48,553 nt of DNA. Origin: Oscillospiraceae bacterium (GTDB taxonomy: Bacteria > Bacillota > Clostridia > Saccharofermentanales > Saccharofermentanaceae). Shown here piece after piece: positions 9,303 through 17,395 of the stretch. Position numbers and translations under genes: made by a program. The stretch covers positions 1-48,553 of the forward strand of contig CADCLV010000011.1 in NCBI GenBank assembly GCA_902802325.1, in the 5' to 3' direction. Under the pieces are notes generated by a model, which was given only the letters and a program-made list of their open reading frames with translations, made no database searches and was not told where the DNA came from. Positions within the stretch are counted from its first letter, which is position 1; each line of letters begins with the position of its first letter.

Positions 9303-10019
9303 ATGTTAAAAATCGAGCATCTGACCAAGACCTATCCGGGAGGAAAAGTAGGCGTACAGGATCTGACACTGGAAGTGAAGCCGGGTGAGATCTACGGCTT
9401 TATCGGCCACAATGGTGCCGGTAAGACGACAACGATCAAGGCAGTAGTCGGTCTTCATAAGTTTGAGCAGGGCACGGTCACCATCGATGGTGTGTCCGTG
9501 ATCGACGATCCGCTTCGTGCCAAATCGATCACTGCCTATATTCCGGATAATCCGGAACTGTACGATAATCTTACCGGAATGCAGTTCCTGAATTTTGTTG
9601 CGGATATTTTCAAGGTGCCGAAGAGTGAACGTAAGGGCCGGATCGAAAAATATGCAGATGAGCTGGAGATCCGTGCTGCACTGAATAATCAGGTGGCTTC
9701 CTACTCCCATGGTATGAAGCAGAAGCTGGCCATTATCGCCGCTTTCATTCACGAGCCGAAGCTTCTTGTCATGGATGAACCGTTCGTCGGTCTGGATCCG
9801 AAGGCGGCTTTTTCCGTAAAGCAGATGATGCGTGAATTCTGCGATAAGGGCAATGCGATCTTCTTCTCCACACACGTACTGGAAGTGGCAGAAAAGCTTT
9901 GCGACAAGATCGCCATCATCAAGGGCGGCCGTCTGATCGCCAGCGGAACTATGGAAGAAGTCAAGGGTAATGCTTCTCTGGAAGAAGTCTTCCTGGAAGT
10001 CACCGAGGAGGCTCACTGA
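9303..10019 (+). CDS. ABC-2 type transporter ATP-binding protein
   Basis: A 238-residue ATPase that would energise the permease encoded next to it. It has Walker A GHNGAGKTTTIK (about residues 35-46), the signature SYSHGMKQKLAI (about 135), Walker B LLVMDEPFVGLD (about 153) and the switch His in FFSTHVLEVAEKLCD (about 188). The 'SHGMKQK' signature and GLDP D-loop are typical of the ABC-2/drug-export class (CcmA/NatA-like). The start at 9303 has a strong AGGAGGAG site. It ends one base before the permease ATG. The substrate cannot be read from sequence. Confidence 0.92.
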   Translation: MLKIEHLTKTYPGGKVGVQDLTLEVKPGEIYGFIGHNGAGKTTTIKAVVGLHKFEQGTVTIDGVSVIDDPLRAKSITAYIPDNPELYDNLTGMQFLNFVADIFKVPKSERKGRIEKYADELEIRAALNNQVASYSHGMKQKLAIIAAFIHEPKLLVMDEPFVGLDPKAAFSVKQMMREFCDKGNAIFFSTHVLEVAEKLCDKIAIIKGGRLIASGTMEEVKGNASLEEVFLEVTEEAH

Positions 10020-10020
10020 T

Positions 10021-11631
10021 ATGCGTACTTTAGCCATTCTGCTTCGTACCAATTTCCTTTCACTGGTAGGAAGCTATCGTAAGAAAGGGACCGTCAGCGT
10101 GATCGCCGCAACGGTCGGACTGGTTTTTCTGGGTCTATTCATGATTGCCATGTTTGCGATCATCGGCGGATCTACCACATTTATTCTTGTGGAAAAAAAT
10201 CTGGCTGAGTTTTCTATCTTCCTTTCGATCTCACTGAGCCTGGTCATTGCGCTGATGTTCGGCGTGACCAACTCTACCCGTGATGCCAGAGGAAATGATA
10301 CGGATATGCTTCTTTCTATGCCGATCCCCAAGAGCTCTATCGTTCTTTCCAAGCTTTTGGGCATGTACCTTCTGGACGTGCTTTGTGCACTGGTCATGCT
10401 GGTGCCGACATATCTGATCGTATGTCTGGTGGGCGGTCACTCTTTTGCATTGTTTGCCAGAGGCATGGTCTTTGCATTTTTGCTTCCGGCTCTGCCACTG
10501 TTCGTTTCTCTGCTGTTCAGCTCTTTGATCACGTATCTGAAAAAGGCAACGAAATTCGGTCAGATCTTTTCCACCTTTGTATCGATGGCGGCTGTCTTTC
10601 TTTACATGATCGTCGTGCCGAATATCTCTTCTTATGCGGAGAATATGAATATTTCCCATGCTGAATCTGTTACAAAAATGAAGCAGATCCTGCCTTTTTA
10701 CTGGATGACGGAAGCCGTCTACAGCGGTGACCTTTTCTGTGTGGCCATGACACTTCTGATCACTCTGATCCCGCTGTTTTTGGCCGTATACATCCATACC
10801 CGCGGCTTAAACGGCAGTAACTTCCAGGCGGATAACTCGAAGAAGGCGCTGTCTTTCAAGACATCTTCGGTGAGAAAAGCATCCATCATCATGGAACTGA
10901 GAAGATATTTTTCTTCTTCCAACTATGTAATGAATACACTTTTCGGTACACTTATGCTCCTGGGCCTGGTGATTTTCTTTGCCATCAAGGGCACGAGCGG
11001 ACTGGCCGGACATTTCCATGTGGAAACTGACGGAGTGACAGTGGATCTTCTTGAGCGTATGCTCCCGTCGATCTGGGCGGCATGCGGGGCGATCTTCATT
11101 AATTTCTTTGCCTGCATGACCTATACGACTCCTTCTTCGGTGTCCATCGAAGGAAAGCGGATCTGGATCTCGAAGACGCTTCCGATCCCCACAAAAGTGA
11201 TCCTGCAGTCTAAGATCGCTGTCAGCCTTCTGATCTATCAGCCGATCTCCATCATCTGCTGCATCATCATTTCTATTGTCACAAAGTGCGGGATCCTCGG
11301 ATGCCTCCTGATGATCGTTCTGACATCTTTGTTCCAGCTTCTGACTTCCCTGGTGGGCCTGATCTTCGGTTTGATCTATGCCCGTCTTGACTGGACAAAT
11401 GAAGCCCAGGTCGTAAAGAGCGGATTTGCTGTGGTCCTGACCATGATCATCTGCTTCCTTCTGGCGATTCCTTTCACGGTGGCCAGTGTGGCAGGCATCA
11501 TTATCCATCAGAATATGCTCATGTATCTGATCCTCGGAGGAGAAGTCATCGTGATGGCGGGACTTTGTGTCGGCGCATATGCTATAATTACTCACTACGG
11601 GGTAAGAAAGTATGAGTCTCTGAATGGCTGA
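10021..11631 (+). CDS. ABC-2 type export permease
   Basis: A 536-residue polytopic membrane protein starting at the ATG at 10021, one base after the ATPase stop. It has about twelve hydrophobic segments in two similar halves, each starting with an amphipathic N-terminal stretch, like the large fused ABC-2 permeases of Firmicutes. The N-terminus (MRTLAILLRTNFLSLVGSYRKKG) and the conserved-looking RDARGNDTDMLLSMPIPKSSIVLSKLL at residues 84-110 fit this class, in which an 'LLSLPI' loop contacts the ATPase. Together the pair forms an exporter of unknown substrate, possibly a peptide, lipid or drug. Confidence 0.85.
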   Translation: MRTLAILLRTNFLSLVGSYRKKGTVSVIAATVGLVFLGLFMIAMFAIIGGSTTFILVEKNLAEFSIFLSISLSLVIALMFGVTNSTRDARGNDTDMLLSMPIPKSSIVLSKLLGMYLLDVLCALVMLVPTYLIVCLVGGHSFALFARGMVFAFLLPALPLFVSLLFSSLITYLKKATKFGQIFSTFVSMAAVFLYMIVVPNISSYAENMNISHAESVTKMKQILPFYWMTEAVYSGDLFCVAMTLLITLIPLFLAVYIHTRGLNGSNFQADNSKKALSFKTSSVRKASIIMELRRYFSSSNYVMNTLFGTLMLLGLVIFFAIKGTSGLAGHFHVETDGVTVDLLERMLPSIWAACGAIFINFFACMTYTTPSSVSIEGKRIWISKTLPIPTKVILQSKIAVSLLIYQPISIICCIIISIVTKCGILGCLLMIVLTSLFQLLTSLVGLIFGLIYARLDWTNEAQVVKSGFAVVLTMIICFLLAIPFTVASVAGIIIHQNMLMYLILGGEVIVMAGLCVGAYAIITHYGVRKYESLNG

Positions 11632-11681
11632 TACATAAATTGAAAGATGTGGTATTGCCCCGCCATAAAGGAGCAAACAAG

Positions 11682-12374
11682 ATGGACCTTTTTCATCGGG
11701 CACAGGAACCGGAGGAGCGGGAGCTTCAGTGGATCAAGCCATTCGACAGCAGAATGGCGGAGATCACGCGGCTTCAAAAGAAATCCGAAACCTGTCCCAA
11801 AGAGATGAAGAAGGTCTTTCTTTCTGCCTGGGGGGAACTTGCTTCCCAGGTGAAAGTCCATCAGAAACTGGCATCCCAGATCGTTTCTTCCGGTCTTCCT
11901 TTAAAGGTCTACTATAATCTGGTCCTGGATACGGATATCGGATCCGGCACGGCGGATTTCCTGTTTCTTTCGGATGAATATATTGTCGTGGTCCTTCTTC
12001 GAAAGAAAGAACATATTGAATGGGACCGTTACGACACTCGTTTTTCCCGGGCGCCTGGCGCGGTGGATGCCGGAAATGCGGAAGAAGCAGCAGGCATCGT
12101 GGCAGAGCATCTTTTGGACTGCCGAGTCCTTTCCAGAAAGGAACTGATGCGTGTGGTTCCGGTCCTGATCGATGACGAGGAAACGGAAATGAGCGGCTCT
12201 TCCCGTCCTGTCGGAAGGTCTCTTTTGTTTCCGGATATTCACGAGACAGTACGGGTCCATCCGGATGCATTCGGCCACTGGCTGGAGACGAACTGCGGGA
12301 TCAGTGAGAAGCGGGGCCTGACGGAACTGAAACAGGAAAAAATCATCGAAGCCCTGGAAGCAATGGGCCGGTAA
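11682..12374 (+). CDS. Hypothetical protein with a NERD-like core
   Basis: A 230-residue soluble protein. The start at 11682 is chosen because AAAGGAGC lies nine bases upstream; an upstream TTG in frame has no site. Residues about 69-108 read LPLKVYYNLVLDTDIGSGTADF followed by LFLSDEYIVVVLLRKKE. This resembles the strand-turn-strand pattern of NERD domains (nuclease-related, 'hvlhnl.l..g..eiDfvlv...vvviE.K'), but the final E-x-K is not clear, so enzyme activity is doubtful. It sits 50 bases after the ABC permease and ends at a strong terminator, so it probably shares that transcript. The function is unknown. Confidence 0.6.
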   Translation: MDLFHRAQEPEERELQWIKPFDSRMAEITRLQKKSETCPKEMKKVFLSAWGELASQVKVHQKLASQIVSSGLPLKVYYNLVLDTDIGSGTADFLFLSDEYIVVVLLRKKEHIEWDRYDTRFSRAPGAVDAGNAEEAAGIVAEHLLDCRVLSRKELMRVVPVLIDDEETEMSGSSRPVGRSLLFPDIHETVRVHPDAFGHWLETNCGISEKRGLTELKQEKIIEALEAMGR

Positions 12375-12391
12375 AACCCGACAGTTTACAG

Positions 12392-12435
12392 AACGGACAT
12401 AAAATAGACGTATTTTTGTCCGTTTGTTATTTTTA
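12392..12435 (+). terminator. Intrinsic terminator after the ABC exporter operon
   Basis: AACGGACA (12392-12399) pairs with TGTCCGTT (12417-12424). The inner AAAATA/TATTTT extends the stem around a GACG loop with one bulged base. A T-rich tail TGTTATTTTTAT follows. Confidence 0.85.
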
Positions 12436-12535
12436 TCCGCAAAATTTATTCAAATCTTCTCCCGATAATAGAGTCAAGAGGTCACTTCAAGGGGACAAGG
12501 AGACCTGATGACAATCCCGAAGGGGGGGACTGAGG

Positions 12536-13609
12536 ATGACAAAGTATTTAGTTACCGGAGCTACCGGTCAGATCGGAAACACCATTGTTCGCATGTTGCT
12601 GGATAATCAGAAGGATGTCCGGGTACTGGTTCACCCGGAGGAGGACACGACGCCGCTGGCAGGTCTTCCTGTAGAAGTCAGTTATGGTGACATCCTCGCC
12701 AAGGATTCTCTGAAAGATTTCTTCGATCTGGAAGAACCTCGTGAAGCGATTCTGATCCATGCACAGGAGAGAAATGTTATCTCTGAAAAGACCGATCTGA
12801 TGGTCAGAAAGGTCAACGTGCACGGCACGATGAACATTACTGACACCTGCGTGAAAAAGAAGATCGGCAAACTGATCTATATCGGATCAGCCCGTGCGAT
12901 CCCGCTTTCTGAAAATAATTCCGAGCCGGTCAAGGATGTCACTTTCTTCGACCGTAACCGGGTAGTCGGTGACTATGCCAAGTCCAAGGCGGAGGCAACA
13001 CAGTATATTCTGGACAAGGTTTCCTTGAACGGATTGAATGCGGTGATCCTGCTTCCCTCTCTGGTACTGGGACCCTATGAATATGGCAATTCGGACGTGC
13101 TCAGTCTGATCCGTGATTATCTGTCCGGCGACCTGAAGGTCACGATCCCCGGCGGTGTGGATTTTACTGATGTCCGTGACGTGGCTTCCGGTGTACTGGA
13201 AGCGGCGGAGCACAGTGAGAAGGGCACCTGCTACATCCTTTCGAACACCTACGTAAGTACTCAGGACTTCCTGCATAATCTCCATGAGATCACAGGTAGA
13301 GAAGAGGTCACCAAGACCGTGCCGAACTGGCTTCTCAGCGGCAAGGGTATTGCCCAGCTCTACTATAAGATCACAAAGAAGGAGAATCCGAAAGATAAAT
13401 ATGGTCCATTCACCTCGCCGGAGCCGCTGTACCGCAGCGAGCGTGCGGCTGAGGAACTCCACTATTCCCCGCGCGATCTGCGTGCTTCTTTGGAGGATAC
13501 CATCGACTGGGTCGAGAATAACCAGCCCATCGAAAATCCTCTCGATAAGAAGGAGAAAGAAAAGGAAAGTAAGCGTTCCGGGAATACAAAGAAAGCCAGT
13601 TCCGGCTGA
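12536..13609 (+). CDS. NAD-dependent epimerase/dehydratase (extended SDR)
   Basis: A 357-residue extended short-chain dehydrogenase/reductase. It has the N-terminal Rossmann motif GATGQIG (residues 8-14), an acidic D60-region after strand 3 (SYGDILA), an Asn-containing VNVHGTMNI stretch, and the active-site YAKSK (Y-x3-K, about residue 145) preceded by IYIGSARAI. The position that usually holds the catalytic Ser/Thr is in this GSARA segment. The C-terminal tail (about 330-357) is a Lys/Glu/Ser-rich stretch ending KKASSG, longer than needed for the fold. It stands alone between terminators, so substrate prediction is not possible. Confidence 0.88.
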   Translation: MTKYLVTGATGQIGNTIVRMLLDNQKDVRVLVHPEEDTTPLAGLPVEVSYGDILAKDSLKDFFDLEEPREAILIHAQERNVISEKTDLMVRKVNVHGTMNITDTCVKKKIGKLIYIGSARAIPLSENNSEPVKDVTFFDRNRVVGDYAKSKAEATQYILDKVSLNGLNAVILLPSLVLGPYEYGNSDVLSLIRDYLSGDLKVTIPGGVDFTDVRDVASGVLEAAEHSEKGTCYILSNTYVSTQDFLHNLHEITGREEVTKTVPNWLLSGKGIAQLYYKITKKENPKDKYGPFTSPEPLYRSERAAEELHYSPRDLRASLEDTIDWVENNQPIENPLDKKEKEKESKRSGNTKKASSG

Positions 13610-13658
13610 TATTAACATTGCAAGCACCCCTAATTAATCCTCTACTTCCTTGTTCCAG

Positions 13659-13700
13659 AAGACTGCATCAGAATTCATTCCGATGCAGTCTTCGTTATTT
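13659..13700 (+). terminator. Intrinsic terminator after the epimerase gene
   Basis: A perfect 11-bp stem AAGACTGCATC (13659-13669) / GATGCAGTCTT (13682-13692) with a 12-base loop, followed by CGTTATTT. Confidence 0.82.
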
Positions 13701-13801
13701 CCGGATTTTTGACAAATAAGAAGAGAAAGAACGCTATAAATGTGGTATAGTAGAAGTGCGCGAAAAGCACGATTTCAAATGAATAAAGGAAGTGTGTCAC
13801 T

Positions 13802-14320
13802 ATGCCGAAGACAGCAATGCTGGTCGTGGATATGCAGAATGCATTGATCCTGGAACACCCGTATGATGAAAAGAGACTGATCAAGACGATCTCCCAGATG
13901 GAACAGATCTGCAGAGATAAAGGAATCGAAGTTATTTTTATCCGGCATGAGGACAATACCCTGGTCCCGGGCGAAAGCGGATTTGAGATCTATAGTAAGG
14001 TCGCACCGGAAAAAGACGAGAAGATATTCAACAAGAAATATAACAGTGCATTTCGCAAAACAGGACTTCGCGAATACCTTCAGGAGAAGGGCGTGGAGCG
14101 GCTGATCGTAACCGGCATGCAGACGGACTTCTGCGTGGATGCCACCATTAAGGCGGCATTTGAATATGGCTTTGATGTTATCGTTCCCCGTGGCGGACAT
14201 ACCACATTTGATAACCGATATCTGTCCGGCGAGGAACTTTATCACTACTACAGCTACGAGATCTGGAATCACCGCTATGCGCAGGTGATGTCCGTGGACC
14301 ATATTGAGGAGTGCTTATGA
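13802..14320 (+). CDS. Isochorismatase-family cysteine hydrolase
   Basis: A 172-residue single-domain hydrolase with the family's Asp-Lys-Cys triad: D10 in AMLVVDMQNA, K79 in FNKKYNSAF and C111 in TGMQTDFCVDATIKAAFEYG. The fold family includes nicotinamidases and amide/carbamate hydrolases, and the short length and motifs fit small cysteine hydrolases of unknown substrate better than true isochorismatase. Its stop overlaps the ATG of the next gene (ATGA), so the two are translationally coupled and probably act in the same process. Confidence 0.9.
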   Translation: MPKTAMLVVDMQNALILEHPYDEKRLIKTISQMEQICRDKGIEVIFIRHEDNTLVPGESGFEIYSKVAPEKDEKIFNKKYNSAFRKTGLREYLQEKGVERLIVTGMQTDFCVDATIKAAFEYGFDVIVPRGGHTTFDNRYLSGEELYHYYSYEIWNHRYAQVMSVDHIEECL

Positions 14321-14967
14321 AATCACAGTTTTTTCCCTACGATGCGACCTGGGTACGTGCGCAGCATTTTCATTACTATGCCAAGATGTTCCCGACCAAT
14401 ATCTGCCTGAACCGCAGACTGGATGTGACGGAACTGGTACCGGCCATCGAGAAAAAAGGATACCGTCAGGATGTTGTGTTCTACTATCTGGTGACCAAGG
14501 CCATCAACAATCAGGGCGAACTGAGTGTGGCCTATAAAGACGGCCAGATCGGCTGGTGGAACTACCTGAATCCGGCCTATCCGGTATTTCATGAAGACGA
14601 TGAGACCTCGACGATCCTCTGGACCGAATATGACGATGACTTCGCTGTATTTAACGAGAAGTTTCTTTCCGACCTGGAAAAATACGGAAACAGCAAGGGT
14701 GTATTTGCCATGAAGGGCATGCCCCCGACGAACAGCTATAACGTTACATTTAATCCCTGGTTCTCCTTTGACGGATTCTCTGTGGATCTGCATGACACGA
14801 GAGATTATTTCTTCCCGACTGTAGACATGTGCAAGATCATGGAAGAAAACGGACGCCTCTACCTGCCGATCGCCATTTCCGTGCACCGGGCGGCGACAGA
14901 TCTGATCCACTTAAAGAAATTCTTTGACGATATCGAGAGCTATTTCCCGATGTTTACGCAGGGCTAA
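14317..14967 (+). CDS. CatA-like O-acetyltransferase, catalytic His replaced
   Basis: A 216-residue protein of the chloramphenicol acetyltransferase family (PF00302 type). The family's FNPWFSFDGFSVDL-like strand is at about residues 145-158, and the C-terminal active-site region is at residues 189-199, reading VHRAATDLIHL. In active CAT enzymes this region is H-H-A-V-C-D-G with the second His as general base. Here the aligned residue is R191, while H190 and D195 remain. Chloramphenicol acetylation is therefore unlikely; it may be a binding or structural paralog or use another mechanism. The start at 14317 overlaps the isochorismatase-like gene by four bases. Confidence 0.8.
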   Translation: MKSQFFPYDATWVRAQHFHYYAKMFPTNICLNRRLDVTELVPAIEKKGYRQDVVFYYLVTKAINNQGELSVAYKDGQIGWWNYLNPAYPVFHEDDETSTILWTEYDDDFAVFNEKFLSDLEKYGNSKGVFAMKGMPPTNSYNVTFNPWFSFDGFSVDLHDTRDYFFPTVDMCKIMEENGRLYLPIAISVHRAATDLIHLKKFFDDIESYFPMFTQG

Positions 14968-14979
14968 AGGAAAGACGAT

Positions 14980-16047
14980 ATGACCCGTGCCCTGATTGCC
15001 ATGAGCGGCGGTGTGGATTCTTCTCTGGCGGCAAAGATCATGCTGGAGAGAGGATTTGACTGCGTAGGCTGCACCATGAAGCTCTACAGTAATGAAGATA
15101 TCGTGATCAAAAATGCCAAGACCTGCTGCTCACTGGACGATGTGGAAGATGCCCATGCAGTCTGCCGGCAGCTGGGGATCCCGTATCACGTGTTTAATTT
15201 CAAGGAAGAATTCCGTCATCAGGTCATCGACAAATTCGTCGACTGTTATGAGCACGGAAGGACCCCGAATCCCTGCATCGACTGTAACCGCTATCTGAAA
15301 TTCGGAAAACTGTATGAACGCGCGAAGGTCCTGGACTGTGACCTGATCGTGACGGGACATTATGCCCGGATCGTGGAAAAAGACGGCCGTTTTCATCTTC
15401 TAAAAGCACTGGATGACACCAAAGATCAAAGCTATGTTTTATATTCTCTGACCCAGGAGCAGCTTTCCCACACCATGTTCCCTTTGGGCGATCTGAAAAA
15501 GACGCAGGTCCGCGAGAAGGCACTGGATGCCGGCATGATCAATGCGGAGAAGAGAGAAAGCCAGGACATTTGCTTTGTCCCTGACGGAGACTATGTGGCC
15601 TTCCTTCGGAAATACACCGGAAAGGAGTATCCGAGCGGTGACTTTGTGGACCTGGAAGGAAATGTGCTTGGCACCCACAAAGGCATCGTCTGCTACACCC
15701 CGGGACAGAGAAGAGGCCTGGGACTTGCACTTCCTGCACCGATGTATGTATCCCGTCTGGATGTGGAAAATAACCGCGTGATCCTGGTCTATGAAAAAGA
15801 TCTGAAGAGCACAGAAACACTGGTGGATGATGTAAACTGGATCTCCGGAATGGTTCCGACTGAACCTGTCCGCGTTCAGGCCAAGACCCGCTACCGCCAG
15901 AAAGAACAATGGGCGACAGCCTACCCTCTGGAAGACGGAAAAGTCCGGCTGGTATTTGATGAGCCCCTTCGCGCCATCACCCCCGGCCAGGCCGCAGTCT
16001 TTTACGATGGCGAAGAAGTATTGGGCGGAGGAACGATTGTCTCTTGA
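14980..16047 (+). CDS. mnmA: tRNA-specific 2-thiouridylase MnmA
   Basis: This enzyme thiolates U34 in tRNAs for Lys, Glu and Gln by ATP-dependent adenylation and sulfur transfer. The 355-residue protein has the PP-loop MSGGVDSS at residues 8-15, the catalytic Cys C99 in TPNPCIDCN, the TGHYAR motif, and the second conserved Cys in SQDICFVPDGDY (about residue 197). The C-terminal beta-barrel domain (about 240-355) is complete. It lies 12 bases after the CatA-like gene, probably in one transcript. Length and motifs are canonical. Confidence 0.97.
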   Translation: MTRALIAMSGGVDSSLAAKIMLERGFDCVGCTMKLYSNEDIVIKNAKTCCSLDDVEDAHAVCRQLGIPYHVFNFKEEFRHQVIDKFVDCYEHGRTPNPCIDCNRYLKFGKLYERAKVLDCDLIVTGHYARIVEKDGRFHLLKALDDTKDQSYVLYSLTQEQLSHTMFPLGDLKKTQVREKALDAGMINAEKRESQDICFVPDGDYVAFLRKYTGKEYPSGDFVDLEGNVLGTHKGIVCYTPGQRRGLGLALPAPMYVSRLDVENNRVILVYEKDLKSTETLVDDVNWISGMVPTEPVRVQAKTRYRQKEQWATAYPLEDGKVRLVFDEPLRAITPGQAAVFYDGEEVLGGGTIVS

Positions 16048-16079
16048 TAGAGCGAGTAGTTGGAGAAATGAACGGGCGC

Positions 16080-16412
16080 TGGTCCTCGGAGCAAAAGCTC
16101 CTGCGGAGGCGCCTTTACCATTTCTACGGGTAAATCTGTTCTTCGAATCCAACCTTCCGATGCTGTCCTCGGACTTTGTCCTGCGGAGGCATCTTCAGGT
16201 TGATTCGAAGAAAGGGAAAGCCGGAGCAAGGTGACTCCCGCTCACTTCCCGCACCGATCTCTCAAACGAAGCAGCCTTGCCATGTGACTCGCGTTTTTTT
16301 CCAAACGAATCAGCCCTTCCATCTGCCTTTTGAATCTTTTCTCAAGAGGAATTATCCTGTAGGAGCCTCCGCAGACGCGAAGCGTCGAGGACAGATCCGA
16401 AAGGATAATTCC
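16080..16412. repeat. Three related palindromic hairpin elements
   Basis: Three copies of one hairpin type: about 16081-16112 (plus), 16163-16193 (plus) and 16366-16393 (reverse orientation). Each has CCTC paired with GAGG around a variable apical stem, plus a conserved TGCG-type bulge on the 3' side. The apical stems are GGAGC/GCTCC, GGAC/GTCC and, in reverse complement, GACGC/GCGTC, so bases change on both sides together. The second lies inside a larger palindrome at 16141-16210 (CTTCGAATC/GATTCGAAG plus AACCT/AGGTT). The third is bounded by GGAATTATCCT (16348-16358) and AGGATAATTCC (16402-16412). Confidence 0.8.
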
Positions 16413-16513
16413 ACTGAAGGGAAAGAAACGAATTTAGCGCCCAAAGGCTGATTCGTCAGGAGAAATACCGTTGATGACAGATCCGAAAGGATAATTCCAC
16501 TGAAGTGAAAGAA
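16390..16513. repeat. 38-bp direct repeat, two copies
   Basis: The copies at 16390-16427 and 16476-16513 are 86 bases apart and identical except for one base (G/T at the 31st position). Each begins GACAGATCCGAAAGG and ends GAAAGAA. The first copy overlaps the right arm of the third palindrome, so the second looks like a fragment of the same mobile or amplified unit. The 577-base stretch 16048-16624 otherwise holds no gene that I can support, only these repeats and the GGAG site for the next gene. Confidence 0.85.
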
Positions 16514-16624
16514 TCCTTACAGCGAATGTAAGTGGTCTTTCGTTAGGGCTTGACTTAGTATAGAGATGTAAGCGGTACGTCATGCTTATAGATCAATAAA
16601 GTTGCTTTTTCAAAGGAGAGAAAA

Positions 16625-17395
16625 ATGGATCCTGTTTTAAAGATCGATTCGCTGAAGAAAGTTTATGGAAAAGGGGAGAATAAGACCTGTGCCTTAAATG
16701 GTATCAGTTTTCAGGTTATGCCGGGTGAATTTCTTGGCATCATGGGTGCGTCGGGTTCGGGAAAGTCCACACTTCTGAACTGTATCGCGGCGGTGATCTC
16801 TCCAAGCTCCGGATCGGTTGAAATGAACGGAAAAGAGATCAGTAAGCTGTCCGGAAAGAAGCTTGCTGAATATCGTGGAAAGGATATGGGTTATCTTTTT
16901 CAGAGTTTTGAACTGATCGATAATCTGACCGGAAAAGAGAATATCCTTCTTCCGGTTTCCCTTCACGGCGGAAATGAGAAAAAGAGTGCCGAGCGGCTGG
17001 AGAAACTTGCGTCGTATCTGGAGATCAAGGAGATCCTCAATAAGTTTCCGACGCAGATGTCGGGTGGTGAGAAGCAGCGTATTGCCGCCGCCCGTGCCTT
17101 GATACTCAATCCGGGCATGATCCTTTGTGATGAACCGACGGGTGCGCTTGATTCGAAAAATGCCAAGTCTCTGATGACGAAACTTTCCGGTCTTAACCGG
17201 GATGAGGGTGCCACGATCCTGATGGTGACCCATGACTCCAATGCCGCAAGTTTCTGCAGCCGTGTCATGTTTATTTCAGATGGTACGCTGTTCCATGAGC
17301 TTCGAAGAGAAGATGATGAGGAACAGAAAGTTTTCTATGACCGCATCTTGAAAGTTCTGGCCCAGCTGGGAGGAGGCGTCGGAAATGTTCTCTAA
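16625..17395 (+). CDS. Bce-type ABC transporter ATP-binding protein
   Basis: A 256-residue ATPase of the MacB/LolD/BceA class. It has Walker A GASGSGKST (about residues 40-48), a Q-loop in GYLFQSFELI, the signature MSGGEKQRIAAARAL (about 143), Walker B MILCDEPTGALD and the switch His in LMVTHDSNAA. It powers the large permease encoded next to it, whose gene it overlaps by 11 bases. The adjacent response regulator and kinase identify the four genes as a Bce-like module for sensing and resisting cell-wall-active peptides. The start has AAAGGAGA a few bases upstream. Confidence 0.93.
   Translation: MDPVLKIDSLKKVYGKGENKTCALNGISFQVMPGEFLGIMGASGSGKSTLLNCIAAVISPSSGSVEMNGKEISKLSGKKLAEYRGKDMGYLFQSFELIDNLTGKENILLPVSLHGGNEKKSAERLEKLASYLEIKEILNKFPTQMSGGEKQRIAAARALILNPGMILCDEPTGALDSKNAKSLMTKLSGLNRDEGATILMVTHDSNAASFCSRVMFISDGTLFHELRREDDEEQKVFYDRILKVLAQLGGGVGNVL

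Noticed and set aside
13709..13790. A sigma-A promoter before the isochorismatase-like gene (TTGACA ... TATAAA / TATAGT)
   Set aside because: TTGACA is present, but the spacing to the -10 candidates is 20 or 31 bases, outside the usual range. Left uncalled.
14317..14967. A chloramphenicol resistance gene
   Set aside because: The fold family fits, but the catalytic His is Arg and the gene lies in a chromosomal operon with no mobile element. I do not support a resistance call.
16048..16624. A possible CRISPR array or small genes in the repeat-rich gap
   Set aside because: The repeats are palindromes and one pair of direct repeats, not regularly spaced identical units with unique spacers. Short frames there have no ribosome binding sites and run through the palindromes.
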